Origin: Cyclobacteriaceae bacterium
GTDB lineage: Bacteria > Bacteroidota > Bacteroidia > Cytophagales > Cyclobacteriaceae
Assembly (NCBI GenBank): GCA_021648745.1
Contig: JAKISE010000076.1
Span: 1 to 16,267 of the forward strand
Length of the DNA: 16,267 nucleotides
Direction of reading: 5' to 3'
Shown: one piece after another, positions 15,441-16,267 of the stretch
How the letters are laid out: every line of letters starts with the position of its first letter
Numbering within the stretch: position 1 is the stretch's first letter
The notes under the pieces: model-generated
What the model was told of the DNA's origin: nothing
What the model saw: the letters and a program-made list of their open reading frames with translations, nothing else
Databases searched by the model: none
Translations under genes and position numbers: made by a program

Positions 15441-16267
15441 TCAATCTTTTTGTTCAGGTATTAAAATAAACTCAGCATAGTTATTATTGTCGAAATAGGT
15501 ATTGGCTGCTTCTTTAAAATCTTTTGAAGTGAGCTTATTTATTTCTGCTTCATAGTCTATTATTTTTTCTGGACTCCAGCCATATTCATACGCATTTTTC
15601 AACTTGGAACTCCAATAGCTATTGTATTTTAAACCTTCTTTTGCATTGGCTAGTTCTGCTTCCTTAATTTTTTCTAAATCAGCTTGGGAAGCACCGTTTT
15701 CTTTTATTTTCTCTATTTCTTCAAACACTTTTTTAATTAATTCATCTACATTTTCAGGGGCACAGGTAAACCGTACATTCATCCGGTACCAACTGTAAGG
15801 CCTATCAGTAGCAAAACCCGAAACCTGAACGCCATAGACACCAGCCATTTTTTCACGCATTTCTTCTGTTAATTTAATTTTCAATAGCTTAGCCAGTAAG
15901 CTCAGTTGTTTTTTCTTATCAGGAGAAAATTCCAGTGTACCGGTAAAACGCATGTCAACTTTGCTCTTATCATCAACCCCTTTTATTATCGTTTTTTTAA
16001 CAATTCCTTCAGGGCGCCTTAATCCTATATCTCTCCATGAGCTTTCTTCCTTTGTGTTTGAAAGAAGACTGCCGAGGTAGCGAGTAACGAGGTTTTTGAT
16101 TGTATCAATCTCTATATTTCCTACAAAAATAAAAGTGAAGCCATTGGCCGAAGCAAAGCGGTCTTTATAAAAATCATATACCTCATCAAGCTTCAACTCT
16201 TCTTCTATCTGTTTTTCTTTTAGCGGAACACCCCAGAGGTGATCTTGGGTCATAGTTTCACTTATTT
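15441..16267 (-). CDS. M16 family zinc metalloprotease, C-terminal part (runs off the window)
   Basis: The frame is open from the right edge to a TGA at 15441-15443, so only about 275 C-terminal residues are visible. The ATG at 16253 is internal: the codons before it read ISET, with no stop, and the following MTQDHLW...YKDRFASANGFTFIFVGNI is the middle of the second half of insulinase-type proteases (PqqL-like). The visible part is M16C domain four and its border: a GFTFIFVGNI strand, a long helical segment, and a final FILIPEQKD. Catalytic HxxEH residues of the N-terminal half lie outside. It is probably periplasmic and degrades peptides. The convergent terminator lies 41 nt past its stop. 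Confidence 0.85.
   Translation of the reverse strand, partial: ISETMTQDHLWGVPLKEKQIEEELKLDEVYDFYKDRFASANGFTFIFVGNIEIDTIKNLVTRYLGSLLSNTKEESSWRDIGLRRPEGIVKKTIIKGVDDKSKVDMRFTGTLEFSPDKKKQLSLLAKLLKIKLTEEMREKMAGVYGVQVSGFATDRPYSWYRMNVRFTCAPENVDELIKKVFEEIEKIKENGASQADLEKIKEAELANAKEGLKYNSYWSSKLKNAYEYGWSPEKIIDYEAEINKLTSKDFKEAANTYFDNNNYAEFILIPEQKD

Overview
The window looks like chromosomal DNA from a Bacteroidota bacterium, probably of the order Cytophagales (inference). It is AT-rich, and the one convincing promoter fits the Bacteroidota pattern (TTG, about 18-nt spacer, TAnnTTTG). Many gene products are exported hydrolases with short Sec signals ending in AQ, as is common in that phylum: a serine hydrolase with a GH3 remnant, an M24B aminopeptidase, a VPS10/BNR protein, an M14 carboxypeptidase and an M16 protease. 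No phage, CRISPR array, defence island or biosynthetic cluster is visible.

Layout. 1-402 is non-coding and holds a decayed transposase C-terminus, a duplicated 25-nt terminus and interlocked small palindromes. 403-2103 (minus) is a signal-peptide serine hydrolase that keeps part of a GH3 C-terminal domain but lacks the GH3 catalytic domain. 2172-2282 (minus) is the initiator tRNA-fMet and its terminator. 2435-4798 (plus) carries era and der, two ribosome-assembly GTPases. 4874-5095 (plus) is a tiny, very acidic lipoprotein followed by a strong terminator. 5159-5752 (plus) is a SprT-like metallopeptidase whose ATG lies just beyond that terminator. 5756-9745 (minus) is a run of five genes, read thioredoxin, M24B aminopeptidase, Ppx/GppA phosphatase, cytochrome-b5-like protein, then BadF-type (GlcNAc-kinase-like) kinase, the last two overlapping by 1 nt. 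9746-10215 is a divergent intergenic region with a REPIN-like element. 10216-15328 (plus) is a pair of exported proteins, a large VPS10/BNR beta-propeller and an M14 carboxypeptidase, separated by a second, diverged REPIN-like element that appears to supply the start codon of the peptidase. 15339-15400 is a bidirectional terminator, and 15441 to the right edge (minus) is the C-terminal part of an M16 zinc protease that continues outside the window.

Functionally this is mostly housekeeping (translation initiation, ribosome assembly, phosphate and amino-sugar metabolism) plus exported proteolysis and wall or glycan turnover. I did not find a clear, previously undescribed multi-gene system. The most unusual items are the GH3-decapitated serine hydrolase, the two REPIN-like palindrome pairs (one embedded at a gene start), the terminator almost abutting sprT, and the transposase remnant with a duplicated end.
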